Shown: in pieces, positions 1 through 7,579 of the stretch
How the letters are laid out: the number at the start of each line of letters is the position of its first letter
How positions within the stretch are numbered: the stretch's first letter is position 1
Assembly (NCBI GenBank): GCA_964580305.1
Contig: CAZOKL010000027.1
Span: 1 to 25,055 of the forward strand
From: Phocaeicola_A sp964580305
GTDB taxonomy: Bacteria > Bacteroidota > Bacteroidia > Bacteroidales > Bacteroidaceae
Length of the DNA: 25,055 bases
Reading direction: 5' to 3'
Program-made: the position numbers and the translations under genes
The notes under the pieces: generated by a model
Databases searched by the model: none
What the model saw: only the letters and a program-made list of their open reading frames with translations
Told to the model about the DNA's origin: nothing

Positions 1-1
1 T

Positions 2-208
2 ACGATTACAAACATGCCCATCGTGTCGTCGCAGTATTGGAACAGTGTGCACGGATGTCTGTCGGGAGAGGCCGTGCAGGATGCCGAAGGCATGCAGACC
101 ATGCGCACGCTGGGTCACAACATGGCCTGGATGCTGAAAAGTTTGAAGAACAGCGGTCTGCCGAGACCGGAGCGTGAACCGATCATTCGGACGAATTTCA
201 TCCGTTGA
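2..208 (+). CDS. Flavodoxin / NADPH-dependent FMN reductase family protein, C-terminal fragment
   Basis: This is the last 68 codons of a gene that starts before the window; the open frame runs from base 2 and stops at TGA 206-208. The fragment reads TITNMPIVSSQYWNSVHG and ends in a conserved-looking tail with TMRTLGHNMAWMLK and TNFIR. That combination is what I know from Bacteroidetes NAD(P)H-dependent FMN reductase or flavodoxin-family proteins, where the SQYWN segment lies in the late flavin-binding part of the fold. The likely role is flavin-dependent redox chemistry in the cytoplasm; the substrate cannot be told. A terminator hairpin follows about 40 bp after the stop, so it ends its own transcription unit. 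The family call rests on remembered similarity of a short fragment. Confidence 0.7.
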   Translation, partial: TITNMPIVSSQYWNSVHGCLSGEAVQDAEGMQTMRTLGHNMAWMLKSLKNSGLPRPEREPIIRTNFIR

Positions 209-248
209 ACACCGGATGTGAATTGACCTTTTCAGCAATAATCTTTGA

Positions 249-283
249 GCCTCACAGCAATGCCGCTGTGGGGCTTTTGTGTT
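249..283 (+). terminator. Intrinsic terminator of the flavodoxin-family gene
   Basis: A 10-bp stem (249-258 with 265-274, one G-T pair, 6-nt loop AATGCC) is GC-rich and followed directly by TTTTGTGTT. It lies about 40 bp after the stop at 208 and immediately before a promoter element at 283-290, so it insulates the next unit. Confidence 0.8.
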
Positions 284-290
284 ACTTTTG
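283..290 (+). promoter_or_regulatory. Bacteroidetes -7 promoter element TACTTTTG
   Basis: TACTTTTG matches the Bacteroidetes primary sigma -7 consensus TAnnTTTG exactly. Transcription would begin near 297, just after the preceding terminator and upstream of the small ORF and the hydrolase. I see no clear TTTG -33 box at the usual distance. Confidence 0.6.
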
Positions 291-314
291 CATTGTAACC
301 ATTAATATTCTTAC

Positions 315-506
315 TTGACTGTGAAACCTTACGAAGTATGTCACATGATGTCGCCGGTCGATGGACGGAAAGTCATGACTGCGGTATTCGACGGCATTGA
401 CGACTCGTCCTATCCCACGACTCTGTTACGACCGGACACGGTGGAGCGGATAGGTAAAGACTCCGTGTGGTTGAGATGTATTCTCCCTAAAATAAATATG
501 CAATGA
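315..506 (+). CDS. Doubtful small hypothetical protein (63 aa)
   Basis: This is an open frame of 63 codons from a TTG start (a GTG at 321 and ATGs further in are alternatives). It begins about 18 bp downstream of the predicted transcription start and ends in an ATGA overlap with the hydrolase start at 503. No domain, signal peptide or membrane segment is recognisable in the translation. Its position between promoter and hydrolase and the stop/start overlap suggest translational coupling. It could equally be untranslated leader that happens to be open, because the start codon is non-standard and I see no good ribosome binding site. Confidence 0.3.
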   Translation: MTVKPYEVCHMMSPVDGRKVMTAVFDGIDDSSYPTTLLRPDTVERIGKDSVWLRCILPKINMQ

Positions 507-1582
507 AACTTCATTTTACAACCCTTTGTCTGGCCCTGCTGGCCTGCACTTGCGGCGTAGGAGGCCTGCGCGCACAAGACAATTCTAACAATGTAAATAG
601 CTTTATGGAAGAAAAACTGAATCTAACACAGGAGTGGGACAAGGTGTTCCCGCAAAGCGACAAAGTAATTCATAGCAAGATTACTTTCCACAACCGTTAC
701 GGCATCACGCTGGCTGCCGATTTGTATGTCCCGAAGAATGCAGAGGGCGGGAAATTGCCTGCCATAGCCATCAGCGGCCCGTTCGGGGCTGTGAAGGAGC
801 AGGCTTCGGGCTTGTATGCCCAGATGTTGGCTGAACGTGGTTTTCTGACCATTGCGTTCGACCCTTCTTTCACCGGTGAAAGTGGCGGACAACCTCGTTA
901 TGTGGCTTCGCCGGACATCAACACGGAAGATTTCTGTGCAGCAGTTGACTATCTTTCAACCCGTGCCGATGTCGACCCTGAGTGCATTGGCATTTTGGGC
1001 ATCTGCGGCTGGGGAGGCCTGGCGGTCAATGCTGCGGCCATTGACACCCGCATCAAGGCTGCGGTGGCTTCGACGATGTATGACATGAGTCGTGTGACGG
1101 CCAATGGTTATTTCGACGCAGCCGACAATGCCGATGCGCGTCATGCTCTTCGCGAACAACTCAATGCCCAACGCACGGAGGACTACCGCAACGGTACGTA
1201 TGCACTTGCCGGAGGTGTGGTCGACCCGCTTCCTGCCGACGCTCCGCAGTTTGTGAAGGACTACTATGCTTACTACAAAACGCCACGTGGCTACCACAAG
1301 CGTTCTCTAAACTCGAATGATGGTTGGAATAAGACGTCGTCTCTCTCATTCCTCAACATGCCCCTGCTTGCTTATGCCGGAGAAATTCGCAGTGCCGTGT
1401 TGCTTGTTCACGGTGAGAAAGCCCATTCGCGCTATTTCAGCGAGGACACCTACAAGCAGTTGAATGGCGACAACAAAGAGCTGCTGATTGTGCCCGGTGC
1501 CAGCCATACGGATTTGTATGACAATCTGGAAAAGATTCCGTTTGACAAGATTGAGAGCTTTTTTCTTACATATCTGAAATAA
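503..1582 (+). CDS. Exported alpha/beta hydrolase, dienelactone-hydrolase-like, with Cys nucleophile
   Basis: A 359-aa protein with an N-terminal export signal (about residues 1-25). LLAC at 12-15 could be a weak lipobox, or cleavage could follow the Ala-Gln at 24-25. The mature part is an alpha/beta hydrolase: beta strand and oxyanion region near SGPFGAVKEQ (91-100), a nucleophile elbow GICGWGG at 166-172, an acidic stretch after VLLVHGEKAH (299-308), and the catalytic His in PGASHTD (331-337). The elbow carries Cys168 where esterases have Ser, as in dienelactone hydrolases and in the YcjY-like hydrolases of COG1073. The probable role is hydrolysis of an ester or related bond in the periplasm; the substrate is unknown. 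It shares the promoter at 283-290 and overlaps the small ORF upstream by 4 bp. Confidence 0.8.
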   Translation: MKLHFTTLCLALLACTCGVGGLRAQDNSNNVNSFMEEKLNLTQEWDKVFPQSDKVIHSKITFHNRYGITLAADLYVPKNAEGGKLPAIAISGPFGAVKEQASGLYAQMLAERGFLTIAFDPSFTGESGGQPRYVASPDINTEDFCAAVDYLSTRADVDPECIGILGICGWGGLAVNAAAIDTRIKAAVASTMYDMSRVTANGYFDAADNADARHALREQLNAQRTEDYRNGTYALAGGVVDPLPADAPQFVKDYYAYYKTPRGYHKRSLNSNDGWNKTSSLSFLNMPLLAYAGEIRSAVLLVHGEKAHSRYFSEDTYKQLNGDNKELLIVPGASHTDLYDNLEKIPFDKIESFFLTYLK

Positions 1583-1636
1583 GCCCTGTTAAGGCAATTA
1601 TCTCCGGTTTCGGTTTGTTCCGGAAAGGGTGATGTT

Positions 1637-1704
1637 AAAAGACGCGGAGGCACAGAGGAAATAAAGTGTCAGTGATGCTTGAACTCTGTGTCTTCGCGTC
1701 TTTT
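1637..1704. repeat. Imperfect inverted repeat, 21-bp arms
   Basis: Arms at 1637-1657 and 1684-1704 are reverse complements at 19 of 21 positions; both differences are C/T changes that keep G-U pairing in one strand's RNA. The loop is 26 nt. It lies in the 292-bp gap between the convergent hydrolase and dxs genes, 55 bp after the hydrolase stop, and ends in TTTT. It could serve as a terminator for the hydrolase or be a dispersed palindromic element. See findings. Confidence 0.7.
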
Positions 1705-1743
1705 GGGGGCTTTCGTTTGAGTATGGATGGCGGTCAGAAGCGG

Positions 1744-1794
1744 CCTCCTTTCCGCTCACGGGCGGAAAGGAGGGTAGGTATGGGCGGAAAGGAG
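1744..1794. repeat. Perfect 12-bp inverted repeat plus an extra direct copy of one arm
   Basis: CCTCCTTTCCGC at 1744-1755 is the exact reverse complement of 1762-1773 (6-nt loop). The right arm with its flank, GGGCGGAAAGGAG, occurs at 1760-1772 and again at 1782-1794. The hairpin lies between convergent genes and could terminate dxs on the minus strand, but no T-run follows it on either side. Confidence 0.7.
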
Positions 1795-1874
1795 ACCGTG
1801 TTTGCCGGCCCTCTATGCGGTGTGTAAGCCGTGTCGTTTGGGAATTTGTCTGGTTGAGAATGCAGGTTGCCGGG

Positions 1875-3803
1875 CTATGCGTGTGTGAAAGTGCCCAGTT
1901 CCTCAAGCAGGGTGCGGAGAATGCCTTCCTTGTCTGTGCCACACAGATGGTGCAGGATGTCGACAGCTCCGTGCTCGACAAACTGGTCGGGGATGCCGAT
2001 GCGGCGGATGCGTGGCGTGTGTCCGTGGTTGGCCATGTATTCCAGCACGGCGCTTCCCACGCCTCCTTCCAGGATGCCGTCTTCCACGGTCACGATGCGG
2101 GTGAAGTGTGTGGCCACCTCTTCCAGCAAAGTCGTATCGAGTGGTTTGACGAAACGCAGGTCATAGTGGGCGATGCTTGTGCCGGGCAAGGCCTTTTCTG
2201 CCTCAGCAATGGCATCGGCTGCCGTGTTGCCTATCGTGCCGATGCTGAGCACGGCCAGGTCGCGACCCTCTTTCAGACGGCGTCCGCGTCCCACTTCGAC
2301 AGCTTCCAGCGGGCAACGCCAGTCGATGAGTCGCCCCCGTCCGCGCGGATAGCGGATGACGAAAGGCCCTTGGTCGGGCAGTTGGGCTGTGTACATCAGG
2401 CGGCGCAGTTCCCGTTCGTCATAGGGAGCAGCGATGGTCAGGTTGGGGATGGGGCGCAGGTAGGCCATGTCGAAAATCCCGTGGTGTGTCGGACCGTCTT
2501 CACCCACCAATCCTGCACGATCCAGACACAGCACGACATTGAGGCGCAGCAGAGCCACGTCGTGAATAATATTGTCGTAGGCCCTTTGCATGAACGACGA
2601 GTAGATGTTGCAGAAAGGCAGCAGTCCTTCCTTGGCCATGCCGCCGGAGAAGGTCACGGCGTGTCCCTCGGCAATGCCCACGTCAAAAGCCCGGTCGGGC
2701 ATGGCTTCCATCAACAGGTTCATGGAACATCCGCTTGGCATGGCGGGAGTGACGCCCACAATGCGCTCGTTTTGCCGGGCCAGTTCGACGAGTGTTTCTC
2801 CAAACACTTGTTGGAACAAGGGAGGCAGTCCGTCTGTGCTTTCCGCCAGCCGTTTGCCTGTCTTGGGGTCAAAGCGTCCTGGTGCGTGCCAGATGGTGGC
2901 TTCTTTCTCGGCCGGGGCATATCCCCGTCCCTTCACGGTGTGGATGTGGAGAAGCTTCGGCCCTTTCATGCATTTCAGCGTGCGCAGTGTGCGTACGAGT
3001 TCAACGACGTTGTGTCCGTCTACAGGCCCGAAGTAGCGTATGTTCATGCCTTCGAAGATGTTCTGCTGTTTGGAGAGGACAGATTTCAGGCTGTTGTTGA
3101 AGCGGATGATGCTCTTGCGTGTTTTTTCGTTGAGCAGCCCCAGGTTTTCGAATATCTTGGAGAGTCGGAAGCGGAGTCGGTTATACTTGTCGGAGGTGTT
3201 CAGTGTGAGCAGGTATTGTCTCATGCCTCCCACACTGCGTTCTATGGACATATCGTTGTCGTTGAGGATGATGAGCAAGTCGTTTGGAGTGGTTGAGGCG
3301 TTGTTGAGTCCCTCAAATGCCAGTCCGCCGCTCATGGAGCCGTCGCCGATGATGGCCACGATGTGACGGTCGTTCTCGCCTTGCAGACGGGCACTCACAG
3401 CCATGCCGAGCGCGGCAGAGATGGAATTGGAGGCGTGTCCGCATGCGAAGGTGTCATATTCACTTTCTTCAGGAGAGGGGAAAGGGCGGATACCTTTGTA
3501 TTTGCGGTTGGTGGAGAACAGCTCTTTTCGTCCGGTGAGTATCTTGTGTCCGTAAGCCTGGTGGCCGACGTCCCACACCAAACGGTCGTAGGGTGTGTTG
3601 TAGACATAATGCAAGGCTACAGTCAGTTCCACTACGCCTAAGCTGGCGGCGAAATGTCCGGGGTTGCACGAGACTTCGTCGATGATGTCTTGTCGCAGTT
3701 CGCGGCACACCTCAGGCAATTGGGTAAGAGAAAGTCGGCGCAAGTCTTCCGGATAGTGTATCTTGTCAAGTAGCTTGTATGTATGTTCCTTACTCATTGG
3801 CAT
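1875..3803 (-). CDS. dxs: 1-deoxy-D-xylulose-5-phosphate synthase
   Basis: The thiamine-diphosphate enzyme that condenses pyruvate and glyceraldehyde-3-phosphate, the first step of the MEP isoprenoid pathway in the cytoplasm. The 642-aa length is normal for the family. Visible landmarks are NPGHFAASLG (47-56), DVGHQAYGHK (78-87), the ThDP/Mg motif GDGSMSGG (153-160) ending in the NDND segment near 181, the catalytic glutamate E380 in VGIAEGHAVTF, EDGPTHHGIFDM (436-447) and RYPRGRG. The C-terminal transketolase domain ends with VEDGILEGGVGSAVLEY. The start is Met1 or Met3; both lie just downstream of a TAnnTTTG element on this strand, giving a leader of about 17 nt. It is monocistronic here and diverges from the GSCFA gene. 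Confidence 0.97.
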   Translation of the reverse strand: MPMSKEHTYKLLDKIHYPEDLRRLSLTQLPEVCRELRQDIIDEVSCNPGHFAASLGVVELTVALHYVYNTPYDRLVWDVGHQAYGHKILTGRKELFSTNRKYKGIRPFPSPEESEYDTFACGHASNSISAALGMAVSARLQGENDRHIVAIIGDGSMSGGLAFEGLNNASTTPNDLLIILNDNDMSIERSVGGMRQYLLTLNTSDKYNRLRFRLSKIFENLGLLNEKTRKSIIRFNNSLKSVLSKQQNIFEGMNIRYFGPVDGHNVVELVRTLRTLKCMKGPKLLHIHTVKGRGYAPAEKEATIWHAPGRFDPKTGKRLAESTDGLPPLFQQVFGETLVELARQNERIVGVTPAMPSGCSMNLLMEAMPDRAFDVGIAEGHAVTFSGGMAKEGLLPFCNIYSSFMQRAYDNIIHDVALLRLNVVLCLDRAGLVGEDGPTHHGIFDMAYLRPIPNLTIAAPYDERELRRLMYTAQLPDQGPFVIRYPRGRGRLIDWRCPLEAVEVGRGRRLKEGRDLAVLSIGTIGNTAADAIAEAEKALPGTSIAHYDLRFVKPLDTTLLEEVATHFTRIVTVEDGILEGGVGSAVLEYMANHGHTPRIRRIGIPDQFVEHGAVDILHHLCGTDKEGILRTLLEELGTFTHA

Positions 3804-3826
3804 ATAGGTTCGTTAATAATAATCGG

Positions 3827-3834
3827 CAAAATTA
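3827..3834 (-). promoter_or_regulatory. dxs -7 promoter element TAATTTTG
   Basis: Read on the minus strand this is TAATTTTG, an exact TAnnTTTG match 23 bp before the dxs start. Only 22 bp separate it from the oppositely directed element at 3857-3864. Confidence 0.55.
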
Positions 3835-3856
3835 TATAAATACTCTCTAAGATGTG

Positions 3857-3864
3857 TATTTTTG
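3857..3864 (+). promoter_or_regulatory. GSCFA-murF/alr -7 promoter element TATTTTTG
   Basis: TATTTTTG matches TAnnTTTG and lies 26 bp before the GSCFA start. It would drive both GSCFA and the overlapping murF/alr gene. Its -33 region coincides with the -7 region of the dxs promoter. Confidence 0.6.
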
Positions 3865-3890
3865 CGTTGCATTTTTAGAACAGAGGCCAG

Positions 3891-4922
3891 ATGATAAACT
3901 TAGCAACGAAAGTGGAATTGCCCCGAGGAACATCTTTGTCAATAGACTATTCGAGTCGTTTGATGTCGTTAGGGTCATGTTTCTCTGATAGTATAGGTGA
4001 ACACTTGACACACGCCAAGTTTGCCTGTGACGTCAATCCTTTCGGTACACTGTATAATCCCTTCTCCATCGCCAGAGCAATATGTACGATGGTCGAGGGG
4101 TGTCTGTATGATGAGGATTCACCGGAATTGTTGTCGACTGCCGACGGGTGGTGGCATAGCTTCATGCATCACTCACGTTTCTCCGCGCCCACCAAGGGGG
4201 AGTGCATTCGCCAGATAAATGAGCGATTGCAGGCAGCCATTGATGCATTGCCGAAGCTCGACTGCTTGCTGATTACGTTGGGAACGGCCTATGTGTATTT
4301 TTTTAAAGACGGGAAGAAGAATGTTCATGATGGTCATACTTTCAAGGATGCGGTGGCCAACTGCCATAAGTTGCCAGAAAAGCAATTTGTCCGTGAATTA
4401 CAAGACCCTTGTGACATATTGGATGCTTTGGGCTATGCCATTTCCCGTTTGAAGGAGGTCAATCCGAAGTTGCAGATTCTGTTCACGGTGAGCCCCATTC
4501 GCTATGCCCGTGACGGGTTTCATGCCAGTCAGTTGAGCAAGTCTTCATTGTTGTTGGCAGTTGATAAACTTTGCCGAAGTGATTCGAATTGTCACTACTT
4601 TCCTGCTTATGAAATCTTGCTGGACGAGTTGCGTGACTACCGTTTTTATGCTGATGATATGCTGCATCCCTCCGCTTTGGCCGTGGACTATATCTGGGAA
4701 TGCTTTTGCCAATCCTATTTGACGAAAGATACACGAACCCTGATGGCTGAATGCCTGTCCGTCTCACGTGATTTGGCCCATCGCCCTTTTCATTCAGACT
4801 CGCCTCAATATAGAAACTTTTTAACCCAAATAACGTTAAAGATAGGTCGGCTTATGGAAAAATGTCCGACCTTAGACTTCCAAAAGGAATTGGAACTATG
4901 TCGTACACGATTGAAGCAATAA
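3891..4922 (+). CDS. GSCFA domain-containing protein
   Basis: A 343-aa protein carrying the family signature GSCFSDSIG (residues 28-36), the following NPFGTLYNP segment, and a late DDMLHPS segment. GSCFA proteins resemble the SGNH/GDSL hydrolase fold: the first block would supply the nucleophile region and the Asp-x-x-His-like block the rest of the active site. There is no signal peptide, so it acts in the cytoplasm. The substrate is unknown. It is the first gene of a unit with murF/alr, whose start lies 25 bp inside its 3' end. That makes a role in wall or envelope precursor metabolism plausible, but this is inference from position. Confidence 0.88.
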   Translation: MINLATKVELPRGTSLSIDYSSRLMSLGSCFSDSIGEHLTHAKFACDVNPFGTLYNPFSIARAICTMVEGCLYDEDSPELLSTADGWWHSFMHHSRFSAPTKGECIRQINERLQAAIDALPKLDCLLITLGTAYVYFFKDGKKNVHDGHTFKDAVANCHKLPEKQFVRELQDPCDILDALGYAISRLKEVNPKLQILFTVSPIRYARDGFHASQLSKSSLLLAVDKLCRSDSNCHYFPAYEILLDELRDYRFYADDMLHPSALAVDYIWECFCQSYLTKDTRTLMAECLSVSRDLAHRPFHSDSPQYRNFLTQITLKIGRLMEKCPTLDFQKELELCRTRLKQ

Positions 4923-7363
4923 CCCGTCAAATCGGGGCGGAAAGATTTGGAAACAAGAAAGCAAGCATTGATTGGATTCTCACTGACAGCCGTTCGTTGT
5001 GTTTCCCGGAGGAGACCTTGTTTTTCGCTTTAAGTTCAAAACGCAATGATGGACATAAATATATATGTGACTTATATAATCGTGGAGTGCGCAACTTTGT
5101 CGTGAACACGCTACCCGGGCCTATCGAAAACTTTCCAGGGGCAAACTTCCTGCGTGTGTCCAGTCCGCTCAAAGCCTTGCAACATCTTGCAGAGTTGCAC
5201 CGCAAGGAGTTTGACATCCCTGTGGTGGGCATTACCGGCAGCAACGGTAAAACGGTGGTCAAAGAATGGCTCTATCAACTTATTTCTCCGGATAAGACGG
5301 TGACACGTTCGCCGCGGAGCTATAATTCGCAAATCGGAGTGCCGTTATCCGTGTGGCTTATGAATGAGGATACGCAGGTGGGTATCTTTGAGGCCGGCAT
5401 CTCCGAGATGGGCGAGATGGATGCTCTGCGCACCATCATCAACCCGACTATCGGTGTGCTGACCAACATCGGTGGGGCCCATCAGGAAAACTTCTTTTCC
5501 CTGCAAGACAAATGTAGTGAGAAACTGTCGCTCTTTAAGGATTGTGATGTCATTATATATAATGGTGACGACGAGCTGATATGCGACTGCGTGGCCAAGA
5601 CCATTCCTTCGGCACGTGAGATTGCCTGGTCGCAGAAAGATGATGAGAAGCCTCTCTATATCCGTTCCATAAAGAAAGACGATACCGGCACCACGGTGAA
5701 ATATCGCTATCTGGGCATGGAAAACAGCTATCGCATCCCTTTCATTGACAACGCTTCTGTGGAGAACTCTCTCAACTGCCTGGCTGTATGCCTTTATCTG
5801 ATGATTTTACCCGAAGACATTGCAACCCGCATGGCACGGCTGGAACCGGTGGCCATGCGCCTGGAGGTGAAGGAAGGCAAGAACAATTGCATTCTCATCA
5901 ACGACAGCTATAATTCAGACATCGCTTCGCTCGACATAGCTCTCGATTTCATGGGGCGTCGTGCCGACACGAAAGACCGTAAGCGGACACTTATTCTGTC
6001 TGATATCCTGGAGACAGGGCAAAGCGCCACGTTTTTGTATCGTAAAGTGGCACAACTGGTGCAAAGCCGCGGAGTGGAGAAGATTATCGGAGTGGGGCCT
6101 GAAATATCGGCAGCTGCCGCACGCTTCACGATGGAGAAATATTTTTTCCCCGACACAGCTTCACTGTTGGCTTCTGATGTTTTTGCCTCCTTGCGTAATG
6201 AAGCCATCCTGGTGAAAGGCTCGCGTAAGTTCTATTTTGACGAGGTGTCAGAGCAACTGGAGCTGAAAGCGCATGAGACTATTCTCGAAATCAACCTGAA
6301 TGCGATGGTCGATAACCTGAATTATTACCGCAGCTTCCTTATGCCCGACACAAAGGTGGTGTGCATGGTGAAGGCTTCGGCCTATGGTGCAGGCTCCTAT
6401 GAGATAGCCAAGACACTGCAGGAACATCGGGTGGACTATCTGGCTGTTGCTGTCGCTGACGAAGGTTCAGACCTTCGCAAGGCTGGCATCACTTCGTCCA
6501 TTATCGTCATGAATCCGGAGATGACAGCTTTCAAAACTCTTTTCGACTACAAACTCGAACCGGAAGTTTATAGCTTTCAATTGCTCGAAGCTTTGATTAA
6601 GTCAGCCGAAAAGCAAGGCATCACTAATTATCCCATACACATCAAGCTTGATACTGGCATGCACCGGCTGGGGTTCATGCCGGAGGAGATTCCGGCTCTC
6701 ATACGCAGACTTAAGGGGCAGACAGCCTTGTTGCCGCGTTCAGTGTTCTCGCATTTTGTGGGGAGTGATTCGCCGGAGTTCGATGACTTTACGCTCCAAC
6801 AGAATGAAATCTTTGCAAAAGCTTCGGCTGAACTGCAAGCCGCATTTCCTTATAAGATATTGCGTCATATCTGCAACTCTGCCGGCATTGAACGTTTTCC
6901 GCGGGCTCACTATGACATGGTGCGTCTGGGGTTGGGCCTCTATGGCATTAATCCCGTAAATAACTCTTTTATACACAATGTCAGCACGCTGAAAACGACC
7001 ATCTTGCAGATTCGTGATGTGCCTGCCGGCGACACGGTTGGATACAGTCGTCGGGGAGTCGTCACACGACCGTCACGCATTGCCGCATTGCCCATTGGCT
7101 ATGCTGACGGATTGAACCGGCATCTGGGCTGCGGACGTGGTTATTGCCTGGTAAACGGGCAAAAGGCCTCCTACGTCGGTAACATTTGCATGGACGTGTG
7201 TATGATTGACGTCACAGACATTGACTGTCAAGAGGGTGATCGGGCGGAAATTTTTGGTGATGACCTGCCTGTGAGTGTATTGGCAGGTTTGCTTGACACG
7301 ATTCCTTATGAAATACTGACCAGTGTGTCGGGACGTGTGAAACGGGTATATTTCCAAGATTGA
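4898..7363 (+). CDS. Bifunctional UDP-N-acetylmuramoyl-tripeptide:D-alanyl-D-alanine ligase / alanine racemase
   Basis: An 821-aa fusion of two wall-precursor enzymes. The N-terminal half is MurF-like: DSRSLCFPEETLFFAL, then the ATP P-loop GITGSNGKT (K118), and NDSYNSD near residue 330. The C-terminal half (from about 455) is a PLP alanine racemase: MVKASAYGAG holds the PLP lysine K492, and GYSRR holds the catalytic tyrosine Y716. It therefore makes D-Ala and adds D-Ala-D-Ala to the UDP-MurNAc-tripeptide, both in the cytoplasm. The frame is open 12 codons further upstream, but ATG 4898 is preferred: AAAGG lies 10 bp before it and MSYTIEAITRQIG matches the family's N-terminus as I know it. This fusion is typical of Bacteroidetes. 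Confidence 0.95.
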   Translation: MSYTIEAITRQIGAERFGNKKASIDWILTDSRSLCFPEETLFFALSSKRNDGHKYICDLYNRGVRNFVVNTLPGPIENFPGANFLRVSSPLKALQHLAELHRKEFDIPVVGITGSNGKTVVKEWLYQLISPDKTVTRSPRSYNSQIGVPLSVWLMNEDTQVGIFEAGISEMGEMDALRTIINPTIGVLTNIGGAHQENFFSLQDKCSEKLSLFKDCDVIIYNGDDELICDCVAKTIPSAREIAWSQKDDEKPLYIRSIKKDDTGTTVKYRYLGMENSYRIPFIDNASVENSLNCLAVCLYLMILPEDIATRMARLEPVAMRLEVKEGKNNCILINDSYNSDIASLDIALDFMGRRADTKDRKRTLILSDILETGQSATFLYRKVAQLVQSRGVEKIIGVGPEISAAAARFTMEKYFFPDTASLLASDVFASLRNEAILVKGSRKFYFDEVSEQLELKAHETILEINLNAMVDNLNYYRSFLMPDTKVVCMVKASAYGAGSYEIAKTLQEHRVDYLAVAVADEGSDLRKAGITSSIIVMNPEMTAFKTLFDYKLEPEVYSFQLLEALIKSAEKQGITNYPIHIKLDTGMHRLGFMPEEIPALIRRLKGQTALLPRSVFSHFVGSDSPEFDDFTLQQNEIFAKASAELQAAFPYKILRHICNSAGIERFPRAHYDMVRLGLGLYGINPVNNSFIHNVSTLKTTILQIRDVPAGDTVGYSRRGVVTRPSRIAALPIGYADGLNRHLGCGRGYCLVNGQKASYVGNICMDVCMIDVTDIDCQEGDRAEIFGDDLPVSVLAGLLDTIPYEILTSVSGRVKRVYFQD

Positions 7364-7480
7364 GCGTTTCATTACATTTTTCGTAGAGGTGTGTCAGAAT
7401 GGGTTTAAAATGCTGGCATACCTTCTTTTTTTGTTTGGTCTGTTTGTCTTTTTGTCAATGTAAGGGTTGGTATATAACAC

Positions 7481-7501
7481 TCGTTAACGAATGGGGGGGG
7501 G
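7481..7501. repeat. Palindrome TCGTTAACGA followed by a G9 homopolymer
   Basis: A perfect 10-bp palindrome (7481-7490) is followed two bases later by nine consecutive G (7493-7501). It sits 43 bp upstream of the -7 element of the sugar transferase gene. The rest of the 216-bp gap 7364-7579 is AT- and T/G-rich with no ORF I can support. Confidence 0.8.
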
Positions 7502-7544
7502 TAAATTAGGGTTATTAAATCTTTATGCGTGTCGTTTTTTCACA

Positions 7545-7552
7545 TACCTTTG
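7545..7552 (+). promoter_or_regulatory. -7 promoter element TACCTTTG of the sugar transferase gene
   Basis: An exact TAnnTTTG match 27 bp before the ATG at 7580, putting the transcription start near 7559. No convincing -33 TTTG is seen. Confidence 0.6.
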
Positions 7553-7579
7553 TGATATCTCATGTTAGAATAAAATGTT

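Noticed and set aside
1815..3296. Plus-strand open frame of 493 codons opposite dxs
   Set aside because: It lies entirely antisense to a clear dxs gene apart from its first 60 bases; the translation is Val/His/Gln/Cys-rich with no domain, as expected for the complement of a biased coding frame.
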